Shown: positions 1 through 6,288 of the stretch, in pieces
How the letters are laid out: every line of letters begins with the position of its first letter
Numbering within the stretch: the first letter of the stretch is position 1
NCBI GenBank assembly: GCA_021778935.1
Contig: JAJYBQ010000007.1
Coordinates: 1 to 27,599, forward strand
Source: Pseudomonadota bacterium
GTDB taxonomy: Bacteria > Pseudomonadota > Gammaproteobacteria > Burkholderiales > Burkholderiaceae
Length of the DNA stretch: 27,599 nt
Direction of reading: 5' to 3'
Program-made: the position numbers and the translations under genes
The notes under the pieces: generated by a model
Told to the model about the DNA's origin: nothing
The model's database searches: none
The model's input: the letters and a program-made list of their open reading frames with translations, nothing else

Positions 1-52
1 TCGAACTTGAAGGCTTGGAGGCGTTGCATGGCCTTGACTGTACTCTTGGTCC

Positions 53-224
53 ATGAGCGATGACAACGACATTCGGCATGGCAGGCACTGCGTCTTCAAG
101 ATGCACGTCCAAACACTACTGGAACGGCGTCCTGTGGTCTCCGTCCCACTTCGCGTCGTCTTGCGGCGGCGCTCCGATCTCCGTCGTGCGCCAGTACATC
201 GAACAGCAGCAATCGCCGCACTGA
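53..224 (+). pseudogene. tnpA: IS200/IS605-family transposase TnpA (Y1 HUH), internally deleted remnant
   Basis: The reading frame opens with MSDDNDIRHGRHCVFKMHV, the characteristic N-terminus of IS200/IS605 TnpA. It then breaks at about position 110. From 117 a different frame (+1) gives a typical TnpA C-terminus, including WSPSHFASSCGGAPISVV and ending EQQQSPH at the TGA of 222-224. Intact family members are about 130-150 residues; only about 19 N-terminal and 35 C-terminal residues remain. The break falls inside the HUH metal-binding motif (the family usually reads MHVHLVF), so the catalytic core is gone and the copy cannot act on its own. The end hairpins follow immediately downstream. 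Family assignment is by recognised sequence; the deletion is seen directly as a frame change. Confidence 0.85.
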
Positions 225-231
225 AACCCAA

Positions 232-279
232 GGGCGGCTACGCCGCCCGCGCTATCCTTCCCCGCCCTGAACGGCGGGG
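232..279 (+). repeat. IS200/IS605 right-end hairpins
   Basis: Two perfect hairpins follow the tnpA remnant. The first pairs GGGCGGC (232-238) with GCCGCCC (242-248) around a TAC loop. The second pairs CCCCGCC (260-266) with GGCGGGG (273-279) around a 6-nt loop. Subterminal imperfect palindromes replace terminal inverted repeats in this family and are recognised by TnpA as single-stranded DNA. In TnpB-carrying relatives this end also yields the guide-like omega RNA, but no tnpB is present here. The exact element boundary and target site were not determined. Confidence 0.7.
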
Positions 280-763
280 CTTGTCGCGCACCGGGTCGGA
301 CCACGGCCCCAGATCGCCGCCGGAGAACTACACGGTTGCTAGTGTAGTGCTTCGTTCTGTTTGGAGCAGAAATACGGATTGGTGCGGATCATTTTCTGCA
401 GGATCTGTGGCGCAGCGTGTGTCAATCGATGCGGCGCAGGAACGTCAGTTCTTGGCGTTCTCTTGGGGCGTGTCATCCATGCGCAGTGGACGGGAGAAGA
501 GTGTCGCGCACGGGGTCATGAACGAGATCCGGCCGCCCTGCACCGGATCTCGGCAAACGCCGTGGCATTGCAAGAGGGAACGCGCCCCGATCGGGCCGTT
601 GAAACGCAATCGAGGCGGTGGTCGAGATGCTGGCTGCGGGCCATGCTTTACGCGGCGGCTGCACTCCGCCGGGGCCGCCATAAGACGCGGTGGCGAGCAG
701 CACAAGGCCGCGGGCGGCGCGCGACCGCGCGCCTCCACCTCTGACTTACGGCCGCATGTTTGA

Positions 764-788
764 GCGCGGCGTCCGCAGGACGCTGCGC
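764..788. repeat. Strong intergenic hairpin
   Basis: GCGCGGCGTCC (764-774) pairs with GGACGCTGCGC (778-788) around a GCA loop: 11 pairs including one G-U wobble. There is no T-run after it, so it does not look like an intrinsic terminator. It may be a REP-like palindrome or part of the framed element. Confidence 0.5.
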
Positions 789-828
789 GAGTTCGGCCGT
801 GCGCCCGCGGACTGCGCAGCGCAGCGCA

Positions 829-847
829 GTCGCCCCACAGGGGCGAC
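829..847. repeat. Perfect 8-bp hairpin
   Basis: GTCGCCCC (829-836) pairs with GGGGCGAC (840-847) around an ACA loop. The word GCAGTCGCC recurs about 50 bp downstream, at the start of another inverted-looking segment, as in clusters of REP-like palindromes. No T-run follows. Confidence 0.45.
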
Positions 848-1070
848 CACCGCGTAGGCGGCCCTGGCGGAGTGCAGTCGCCGCTCGCCTGCGCGGTGCA
901 GGCGTCATCGCCGCAATCGCACGCCCATTCCCTGCGCCGGGCAATCCACTCAGCCCACCAATGGGTCCATTTTTCCTTCGCGCCAGTATTAGCGAAGCAC
1001 TACACTAGGGATCTCTCCGCGCGCTTGCCAACCGCATTTGTTGCCCTGACGATCCGGGTAGCATGCAACC

Positions 1071-1571
1071 ATGCAGATCCTCTCGAAATCCGCCCAGATC
1101 CGCGGCCTTCTCGGCTGGCTCGCCCTGTCGCTCGTCGCCACGATCATCGGCGCGCTGGCATCGGTCCGCGCCGCTGCGTTCTACTCCAGCCTCGTGCAAC
1201 CCGGCTGGGCGCCGCCGCCGTGGGTGTTCGGCCCAGTGTGGACGGCGCTGTACGCGATGATGGGCTTTGCCGCATGGCTGGTCTGGCGCCGGGGCGGCCT
1301 GCGCGCGCAGGCCGGGCCGCTGACCTGGTACCTGCTCCAGCTGGCGGTCAACGCGCTATGGAGCTGGCTGTTCTTCGCCTGGCATCTTGGCGGCGGCGCC
1401 TTCGCCGACATCGTGCTGCTGTGGGTGCTGCTGCTGGCGACGGTACGCGGCTTCCTGCGGGTGCAGCGCAGCGCGGGCCTGCTGCTGCTCCCGTATCTGG
1501 CATGGGTGAGTTTCGCTGCCGCGCTCAATCACGCCATCTGGCGCCTGAACCCGGCAATCCTGGGCGCATGA
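1071..1571 (+). CDS. tspO: TspO/MBR family tryptophan-rich sensory protein
   Basis: This 166-residue membrane protein belongs to the TspO/MBR (mitochondrial benzodiazepine receptor) family. These are five-helix membrane proteins that bind porphyrins and related ligands and have been linked to tetrapyrrole and stress regulation. Visible signatures are the loop WAPPPWVFGPVWTALYAMMG (about residues 46-65), the LNALW-like segment VNALWSWLFFAWHL (about 114-127), and the C-terminal helix with WVSFAAALNHAIWRLN. Five hydrophobic segments and the length fit the family. The ATG at 1071 starts just ahead of the first helix; no strong ribosome-binding site is evident. The residue after AALN is His, where aromatic residues are more usual. 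Nothing in the neighbourhood suggests its ligand. Confidence 0.92.
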   Translation: MQILSKSAQIRGLLGWLALSLVATIIGALASVRAAAFYSSLVQPGWAPPPWVFGPVWTALYAMMGFAAWLVWRRGGLRAQAGPLTWYLLQLAVNALWSWLFFAWHLGGGAFADIVLLWVLLLATVRGFLRVQRSAGLLLLPYLAWVSFAAALNHAIWRLNPAILGA

Positions 1572-1649
1572 AGCCGCGCCCGCGCGCGGGACCTGCCGAA
1601 CCACCCTGGACGATATCGAACCCGCCGGTGTGCGCCGCAAGCCGCCGGA

Positions 1650-2099
1650 TCAGCCGCCGGTGCGCACCATACGTCGATAGCGCTGCGCCATCGACGCGTC
1701 GTGTTCAGCCACGACGTCATCCTTGTGGGCCAGCGCATCGAGATCGGCGGCACGCGCTTCCTTCGCCGGCTTGCCGCTTTCCTCGTCGACCTGTGCCTGT
1801 TCCCGGTCGAGCGCCGCCCAGGCGTCTTCATCGCTGGCTTCCCGCGTGTAATAGGAAGCCAGGGTCCGATCGTGGGCGCAGGCCGTTGCACCCGGGCCCT
1901 GCTGCGCGGACGCAAGCCGCAACGGGCTTGCCGCCTGCGCCGGCGCGGCCAACCCCAGTGCCGCGGTCACCGCTGCCGCGCCCACGAAACCCGCCACGCC
2001 GGCGGACGGCAACCGCCGACCGACCTTTGCGCTGCGCGTGCCGTCCATCATGCCAAACACCCCGAACCGCAAAACCGAATCAAAAAATCCTGCCTTCAT
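1650..2099 (-). CDS. Small exported protein of unknown function
   Basis: A 149-residue protein I do not recognise. The N-terminus looks like a rather long signal peptide: a basic stretch (KVGRRLPS, about residues 25-32), a hydrophobic core rich in Ala, Gly and Val (about 33-52), and a probable cleavage site after APAQA. The mature part is hydrophilic and charged, with DEDAWAALDREQAQVDEESG followed by many Asp, Glu, Lys and Arg, and it may be largely helical. It ends RRMVRTGG. An AGGAGG at 2105-2110 sits 5 nt before the ATG at 2097-2099, which fixes the start; an upstream TTG is less likely. The gene diverges from the nitroreductase. It is probably periplasmic, with function unknown. Confidence 0.7.
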   Translation of the reverse strand: MKAGFFDSVLRFGVFGMMDGTRSAKVGRRLPSAGVAGFVGAAAVTAALGLAAPAQAASPLRLASAQQGPGATACAHDRTLASYYTREASDEDAWAALDREQAQVDEESGKPAKEARAADLDALAHKDDVVAEHDASMAQRYRRMVRTGG

Positions 2100-2104
2100 C
2101 CATT

Positions 2105-2110
2105 CCTCCT
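2105..2110 (-). promoter_or_regulatory. Ribosome-binding site AGGAGG deciding the start of the exported protein
   Basis: On the minus strand AGGAGG is followed by 5 nt and then ATG (2099-2097). This is a near-ideal Shine-Dalgarno sequence and rules out the TTG five codons upstream as the main start. Confidence 0.8.
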
Positions 2111-2367
2111 GCAACCACCGATCCGACCCCGTCCCGAATCAACCATGCCGGACATGAGGTCGGACCCACAAAACCACCTTGCCGCGCGACTTCCATCGCA
2201 ACAGTCCCCTGTCAGACCGGATTGCGGGCGCCGGGTTCCATTCCGGCAATGCGGGTACGGCGCTCCTGGGTAAAATCCGCCGCGGAGTACAACCTTCCCG
2301 TCCCGCAACCGATGGGGCGCACTCCCCCGGCGCGCCCCGTCGATCCCATCCGGAGGAATCATTCGTC

Positions 2368-2976
2368 ATGAAGGTATCCGAGGCGATCCAGACGCGCCGT
2401 TCCGTCAAGCAGTATGACCCGACGCATGAGATGAGCGATGCAGACGTCGATCGTCTGCTCTCGCACGCCATGCTGGCGCCGACCGCGTTCAACATCCAGC
2501 ACTGGCGCTTCGTGCACGTGCGGGACAAGGCGCTGCGCCAGGAGATCCGCAAGGTCGCCTGGGATCAGGCGCAGGTCACGGACGCCTCCCTGCTGCTGGT
2601 GCTGTGCGCGGACCGCAACGCGTGGGACAAGCAGCCGGAGCGCTACTGGCGCAATGCCGCGCAGCCGATCCGGGATTTCATGGTGCCGGCCATTCGCCAG
2701 TATTACGCCGGCCGCGACCCGGTGCAACGCGACGAAACCATGCGCTCCTGCGGAATTGCCGCCATGGCCCTGATGCTGATGGCGCGCGAAATGGGCTACG
2801 ACTCGTGCCCGATGGACGGCTTCGACTTCGATGCGGTCGGAAAGCTGATCCGCCTGCCCGAAGACCATGTGGTCACGATGATGTTGGCGGTGGGCAAGGC
2901 CCTGCAACCCGCCTGGCCCCGCGGCGGACAGCTAGAAATCAGCGAGGTCGTGATCCGCGACCGCTTCCCGGCCTGA
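2368..2976 (+). CDS. Nitroreductase family protein (FMN-dependent oxidoreductase)
   Basis: A 202-residue protein of the nitroreductase family, which are homodimeric FMN enzymes that use NAD(P)H to reduce nitro compounds, quinones or other acceptors. The N-terminal FMN-contact motif is TRRSVKQYD (residues 9-17). It is followed by the APTAFNIQHWRFVHV segment and a conserved helix-loop CGIAAMALMLMAREMGYDSC leading to PMDGFD. The C-terminus VGKALQPAWPRGGQL is typical of the MhqN/YdgI-like branch. The ATG at 2368 is preceded by GGAGG at 2352-2356, about 11 nt away, and begins the family's standard VSEAIQTRRS start; upstream in-frame codons are not conserved-looking. Physiological substrate unknown. 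It converges with hipA, with a 25-bp gap. Confidence 0.9.
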   Translation: MKVSEAIQTRRSVKQYDPTHEMSDADVDRLLSHAMLAPTAFNIQHWRFVHVRDKALRQEIRKVAWDQAQVTDASLLLVLCADRNAWDKQPERYWRNAAQPIRDFMVPAIRQYYAGRDPVQRDETMRSCGIAAMALMLMAREMGYDSCPMDGFDFDAVGKLIRLPEDHVVTMMLAVGKALQPAWPRGGQLEISEVVIRDRFPA

Positions 2977-3001
2977 CCGCCGTCCCGGCCGGACTACGCG
3001 G

Positions 3002-4294
3002 CTATCGGGCAAACGGGCTGGGGCGGCGAAACCGCTTGGGCGCGGCACGGCGCAAGGGATCGAAGCTGCGGCGCTGCTCGCCGAGTGTGCCTTCGTCAAT
3101 GCGCGCCGCCAGAAGCTCGATGTCCGCGGCACATACGCCGTGTTCGGCAAAATGCTCCTTCCAGCGTTCGACGACGCGAATGACCTCACCGATCATTTCA
3201 GCAGCCTGGGTCGGCGTAAGCCCGAAGAGTTCGCACTGCGACATGGCGTTGTCCAAGGTCGAATCGCGCTGCTGCGCTCCGACAATAAATTCCTGGCAGC
3301 CCTGACCCGAGTTGGATGGCAACACATCGTACGCAGGGGCAAGCCGGTACTGCCCATATCGCGACGGCTCGAAGACCTGCAAAGCATGATTTTTTTCGTG
3401 ATCATCCGTGTTGTCGATCAGGATGTTGAACACCATGCGCCGGAAAAGCTCCCGCATGTCCTGCAAATGCCGGTCCTGCGCCGTCACGCCGACCCGGCGC
3501 AACAACTGGGCGAGTTGCGGATAGCCGAACACCGGCTCCTCCCCCGCAATGGTCTGCGCGCGCAGGGCCGTTCCTGCGCTGATGCAATGGATGCGCTGGG
3601 AACCCTCGCGGTCGAACCGCAGCACCGCGACTGCGCTCTCTCCGGACAACGGTACCGCCCTGGTCGCAGCGACCCGGATGCCGGCCCTCCCGGCAAGCGT
3701 CATGGACGCATGCTCGATGAGCGGCGCATCGATGGGTTCATTGTTGAAGAACTTGATCACCCACTGCTTCCCGTCGATTTCGATGAGCGCCTTGGGCTTC
3801 GCGCCACCAAAGCTTCCGCCTGCGGCCAACATGCGGCGCTCGGCATCCGTGATCGGTTCCTTGGCGATGATTTTGTGCGCGATTTCACTCAGAACCTGAG
3901 CATTCTCCAACCGTGGCAGCGGGCCGCCGCGCCGAGGCAAATATTCGGTCGCAGAAGTGGAGACGCCCAGCGCACCGAAGCGGTCGTCGCCGGCGTAATA
4001 CAGGTATTCCATCAGGGAAAGGCGAGGCGGCCTGTCCAGATATTCAATGACCCGCTCGCCCCAGCGATCCGGCCTGGCATCGTCCACAGCACCCGCGGCG
4101 AGCCCCCTCCACCTTGGAAGATGCTCGATGTCCACCAACGGAATGTCTTCGCTCAAGGGGAAGCCGTGTGCGAGCCATTCCGGGCCGTACTGCAGGGACA
4201 CTCCCTTGCCGCCATCCACCAGGCGCAGCGGCCCGACGGGTCGCGGTCGAATGGGATCGCCGACGAACCACAGGAACAATTGGTCGTGGCGCAT
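3002..4294 (-). CDS. hipA: HipA-type serine/threonine kinase toxin
   Basis: A 430-residue HipA-family protein, close to the family length. HipA toxins are kinases (E. coli HipA phosphorylates glutamyl-tRNA synthetase) that arrest growth unless bound by HipB. Seen here: an N-terminal HipA domain (about residues 1-110), the Gly-rich phosphate loop GGSFGGAKPKALIEIDGKQW (from 159), the catalytic loop FNILIDNTDDHEKNH (289-303), and the metal-binding segment APAYDVLPS (319-327). All key motifs look intact. The ATG at 4294-4292 lies 5 nt after the hipB stop, giving an antitoxin-first operon. The frame stays open upstream, but that overlaps hipB and lacks homology. The target kinase substrate cannot be told from sequence. 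Confidence 0.92.
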   Translation of the reverse strand: MRHDQLFLWFVGDPIRPRPVGPLRLVDGGKGVSLQYGPEWLAHGFPLSEDIPLVDIEHLPRWRGLAAGAVDDARPDRWGERVIEYLDRPPRLSLMEYLYYAGDDRFGALGVSTSATEYLPRRGGPLPRLENAQVLSEIAHKIIAKEPITDAERRMLAAGGSFGGAKPKALIEIDGKQWVIKFFNNEPIDAPLIEHASMTLAGRAGIRVAATRAVPLSGESAVAVLRFDREGSQRIHCISAGTALRAQTIAGEEPVFGYPQLAQLLRRVGVTAQDRHLQDMRELFRRMVFNILIDNTDDHEKNHALQVFEPSRYGQYRLAPAYDVLPSNSGQGCQEFIVGAQQRDSTLDNAMSQCELFGLTPTQAAEMIGEVIRVVERWKEHFAEHGVCAADIELLAARIDEGTLGEQRRSFDPLRRAAPKRFRRPSPFAR

Positions 4295-4299
4295 GACGA

Positions 4300-4683
4300 T
4301 CAGGGTTCGGATTGGCCCGCCGCCTTGCCGGCCCGCCCACGCCGGGCGTTCGCGGTCGCGCGAGCCCGGGCGCGCCCAAGCTCTTCGGCCGCCCGGACAT
4401 CGAGTTCGAGCGCACCCCGGTCTTCTCTTGGAGTGGCCAACGTCGATAGTGCGCCGTCCCGGCCGATCAACCACAGTGCCGTAGCCAACACCCCCAGGCT
4501 GACCGATGCCTCGCCCGCCTCGAGTCGCAGCAACGTGGGAACACTCACGCCAAGACGTTTCGCCCAACTCTTGAGGGACTCCTTGCGGCGCATACGCGCA
4601 ACCGCCAGGTCGGCACCTAGCTGAACCAAGGCAGCAGTGACCGATGGCGGCAGATGTTGAAGGGCGCCTGAGATCTTGGCCAT
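4300..4683 (-). CDS. hipB: HipB-type XRE-family antitoxin and repressor
   Basis: A 127-residue protein with a helix-turn-helix of the XRE type at about residues 24-58 (ARMRRKESLKSWAKRLGVSV, then PTLLRLEAGE). It directly precedes hipA, the standard arrangement in which HipB neutralises HipA and represses the operon. After the HTH comes a second helical part (SLGVLATALWLIGRDGALS) and a basic, Ala/Arg-rich tail (about 100-127) that could be the flexible degradation-prone end. The chosen start is ATG at 4683-4681 (MAKISG). A TTG 12 codons upstream is possible but lies within the inverted-repeat operator. No clear Shine-Dalgarno sequence precedes the ATG, and the promoter geometry suggests a leaderless or very short leader. 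Confidence 0.85.
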   Translation of the reverse strand: MAKISGALQHLPPSVTAALVQLGADLAVARMRRKESLKSWAKRLGVSVPTLLRLEAGEASVSLGVLATALWLIGRDGALSTLATPREDRGALELDVRAAEELGRARARATANARRGRAGKAAGQSEP

Positions 4684-4728
4684 AATATATACTTTAATAT
4701 TATAAGCCAATACAGTCAAGTATATATT
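4684..4728 (-). promoter_or_regulatory. hipBA promoter and probable HipB operator
   Basis: AATATATACTT (4684-4694) is the exact reverse complement of AAGTATATATT (4718-4728): a perfect 11-bp inverted repeat with 23 bp between arms, abutting the hipB ATG. It stands out as a very A+T-rich island in G+C-rich DNA. On the minus strand TTGACT (4719-4714) is followed 17 bp later by TAAAGT (4696-4691), which would start transcription at or next to the ATG. An alternative -10 is TATAAT (4704-4699), but without a good -35. Autoregulation by HipB is known for the family; binding here is inference. Confidence 0.7.
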
Positions 4729-4732
4729 GTCA

Positions 4733-5137
4733 TTACAAACCGGCCATTCGGCGGCCCGCCTTCACGCTCGCGCGCCGGCTCTTCGCGTCCAGACGCCGCG
4801 CGATCGACGCCGAGGTCGGCTTCGTGGGACGCCGCCGCTTCGGAACCGTGGCCGCCGCATCCACCAGATCCTGCAGGCGGACCAGCGCCTCCATCCGATT
4901 CTTCTCGAGGCTGCGGTGCTCCTGCGCCTTGATGACGATCACGCCATCCTTGCTGATGCGATGGTCGCCAAGCCGCAATAGCCGCCCTTTGACCGGCTCC
5001 GGCAACGACGACGCGCGGATGTCGAACCGCAGATGCACTGCGCTGGAGACCTTGTTGACGTTCTGGCCCCCGGCGCCCTGCGCCCGGATCGCGGTGACCT
5101 CGACCTCCTCCGGAGGAATGGGGTGGCGGTGGCGCAT
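4733..5137 (-). CDS. arfB: Alternative ribosome-rescue factor ArfB (peptidyl-tRNA hydrolase, YaeJ)
   Basis: A 134-residue class-I release-factor-like protein without a codon-recognition domain. The catalytic GGQ is at residues 23-25, in [20 protein letters not shown]. The folded domain runs to about residue 100, followed by a basic tail (KRRRPTKP to the C-terminus). In ArfB that tail enters the empty mRNA channel so that the GGQ loop can release peptide from ribosomes stalled without a stop codon. Length and layout match the family (about 140 residues). Start is ATG at 5137. The gene ends 49 bp before hipB on the same strand, but the hipBA promoter lies between, so the two are probably independent. 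It diverges from the first PEP-CTERM gene. Confidence 0.93.
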   Translation of the reverse strand: MRHRHPIPPEEVEVTAIRAQGAGGQNVNKVSSAVHLRFDIRASSLPEPVKGRLLRLGDHRISKDGVIVIKAQEHRSLEKNRMEALVRLQDLVDAAATVPKRRRPTKPTSASIARRLDAKSRRASVKAGRRMAGL

Positions 5138-5214
5138 GGCGGGTTCCCGGATTTGCAGTCGCCGTCATTTATACCCGCCCGGCACCAGCCCGCACCGACT
5201 CCCCGGCCCGGATC

Positions 5215-5230
5215 GTCGATATTTCTTACA
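5215..5230 (+). promoter_or_regulatory. Candidate PrsR upstream activating site, first PEP-CTERM gene
   Basis: GTCGATATTTCTTACA at 5215-5230 resembles two sites upstream of the second PEP-CTERM gene: GTCGGATTTCTTTACA (23401-23386, minus) and GTCAAAAATTTTTACA (23438-23453, plus). With the preceding ATC, this site and the 23438 site match at 15 of 19 positions. It lies about 100 bp upstream of the expected sigma-54 start, a usual distance for an enhancer-bound activator. That PrsR, encoded in this window, is the binder is inference. Confidence 0.55.
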
Positions 5231-5295
5231 AATCACCCACGTCGCAGGTCGATGCGATTTCTTATCCTTTTAATTCTTATTTAACTTTTTCTACA

Positions 5296-5311
5296 TGGCC
5301 CGAAAATTGCT
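5296..5311 (+). promoter_or_regulatory. Sigma-54 (-24/-12) promoter of the first PEP-CTERM gene
   Basis: TGGCCCGAAAATTGCT matches the RpoN consensus TGGCACG-N4-TTGCW at all positions but one. The invariant GG and GC doublets are correctly spaced. It lies 70 bp before the ATG at 5381. Transcription would need an AAA+ activator such as PrsR. An A+T-rich stretch (about 5258-5290) between the upstream motif and the promoter could favour DNA bending. Confidence 0.8.
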
Positions 5312-5380
5312 TACAAGCCGATCCGCCTACTTTTCCCGGCTTTTTCTTCCAGACTCTTGAAACACCGACAGGGGATTTAC

Positions 5381-6094
5381 ATGAAACTCCGATTTACGAT
5401 GGCCTCCATGGTACTGGCGGCAGGCGCCACGATCGCAATTCCGGCCATCGCTGCGCCGATCACCTGGAATGCCAACGGCACGTTTTCCGTGTCGGCGGGA
5501 TCTCCCGGCACAAGCCTTGGCAGCACCAGCTATACGCTGACCAATCCCGCCAACCAAAGCATCGTCGCCGAATCGGTGGTTGGAATCGACTTCTGCACGG
5601 TCAACTGTGGCAATCTCGCAGCGGCGCCGGACCTCTACGCCAAGAACGGCGGCAGCCCCAGCGAAACCGGCCTGGGTCTGGCCGGATTGTCCAACTCCGA
5701 AATCCAGGCGCCGTATGGGATCGAACTCGATCTCGGCAGCCTCCGCCTTTCCAGCGTCTCCATCGGGTCGATTCAGAGCGGCGAAACGTGGGGGGTCTGG
5801 GGCGGCAACAACGATGCCGGCTGGACCCTGCTCGGCGGCGGATCGGGCGGAAACACGGTCACGTTCAGCGGCACCGGCGCGAACCGCGTGTCGAATTTCG
5901 GCGACCTCGTGATTAGCAGCTACAACAGCGGCACGGTCCAGAGCAGTGGCTGGGTCGCGAATGGCAACGCCAATGGGAACATCGTCATCACGGGAGCCAA
6001 CGCGGCAACCTCCGTGCCCGAGCCGGGAACGCTGGGCCTGATGGGCTTCGCCCTGATCGGCACAGCTCTGGCGAAGCGCAAGCGCAAAGCCTGA
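5381..6094 (+). CDS. PEP-CTERM sorting-domain protein
   Basis: A 237-residue exported protein with an N-terminal signal peptide (cleavage probably after AIPAIAA, about residues 19-25). A Gly/Ser/Asn/Thr-rich body of probable beta structure follows, and then a C-terminal PEP-CTERM signal from residue 212: VPEPGTLGLMGFALIG and a basic KRKRKA end. That tripartite signal (PEP motif, membrane helix, Arg/Lys cluster) is recognised and processed by exosortase, here XrtA at 18008-19624. A Cys pair (FCTVNCG) lies near residue 73. Such proteins usually become part of the extracellular polysaccharide matrix. The ATG at 5381 has AGGGGA 5 nt upstream; a TTG at 5357 is less likely. The body itself matches no domain I recognise. 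Confidence 0.9.
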   Translation: MKLRFTMASMVLAAGATIAIPAIAAPITWNANGTFSVSAGSPGTSLGSTSYTLTNPANQSIVAESVVGIDFCTVNCGNLAAAPDLYAKNGGSPSETGLGLAGLSNSEIQAPYGIELDLGSLRLSSVSIGSIQSGETWGVWGGNNDAGWTLLGGGSGGNTVTFSGTGANRVSNFGDLVISSYNSGTVQSSGWVANGNANGNIVITGANAATSVPEPGTLGLMGFALIGTALAKRKRKA

Positions 6095-6115
6095 GCAAGC
6101 GCGCGCATGCAGATC

Positions 6116-6140
6116 CAACGCCCGCCTCGTGCGGGCGTTG
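6116..6140 (+). terminator. Intrinsic terminator-like hairpin after the first PEP-CTERM gene
   Basis: CAACGCCCGC (6116-6125) pairs perfectly with GCGGGCGTTG (6131-6140) around a CTCGT loop, 21 bp after the stop codon. Only a weak T-rich tail (TCGTTT) follows. Confidence 0.75.
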
Positions 6141-6288
6141 TCGTTTGGCAGGCCGGTCTCGTGGCGGACGGCGGGTGGCGCGCTCGACGGGCGCCGACCA
6201 TCACAGCCCTCACGGCGGTTCCCCAATCGTCCGGCCCGCGCTATCCTGCGCTACTCGAGACTCGTGGAACCGAACCTGGCACCCAGCC

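Larger units (their letters stand above)
339..1008. repeat. Perfect 16-bp inverted repeat framing 670 bp
   Basis: CTAGTGTAGTGCTTCG at 339-354 is the exact reverse complement of CGAAGCACTACACTAG at 993-1008. The flanking bases do not extend the match and I see no obvious target-site duplication (GGTTG on the left, GGATC on the right). The interior holds no recognisable transposase. The layout is that of a miniature or gutted transposon with terminal repeats, but that is inference from structure alone. Confidence 0.5.
280..1070. other. Gene-poor stretch after the IS remnant
   Basis: I see no convincing gene in these about 790 bp. Frames here are rich in Arg, Ala and Pro, as expected from random G+C-rich DNA. 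The one reading frame that looks slightly protein-like is 518-763 (+), 81 codons from ATG, with a Cys/Gly-rich middle (RDAGCGPCFTRR). It has no good ribosome-binding site and no family I can name. The stretch contains a long inverted repeat (339-354 with 993-1008) and strong hairpins at 764-788 and 829-847, so it may be a decayed non-autonomous element rather than plain spacer. Confidence 0.5.

Noticed and set aside
53..763. One 236-codon gene starting like TnpA
   Set aside because: Only the first 19 residues are TnpA; the true C-terminus is in another frame, so the long frame is chance read-through after a deletion.
872..2371. A 499-codon plus-strand frame
   Set aside because: It crosses tspO in another frame and the exported protein on the other strand; the product is Arg/Pro-rich with no motif.
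3140..4624. A 494-codon plus-strand frame
   Set aside because: Antisense to hipA and hipB, which carry intact kinase and HTH motifs.
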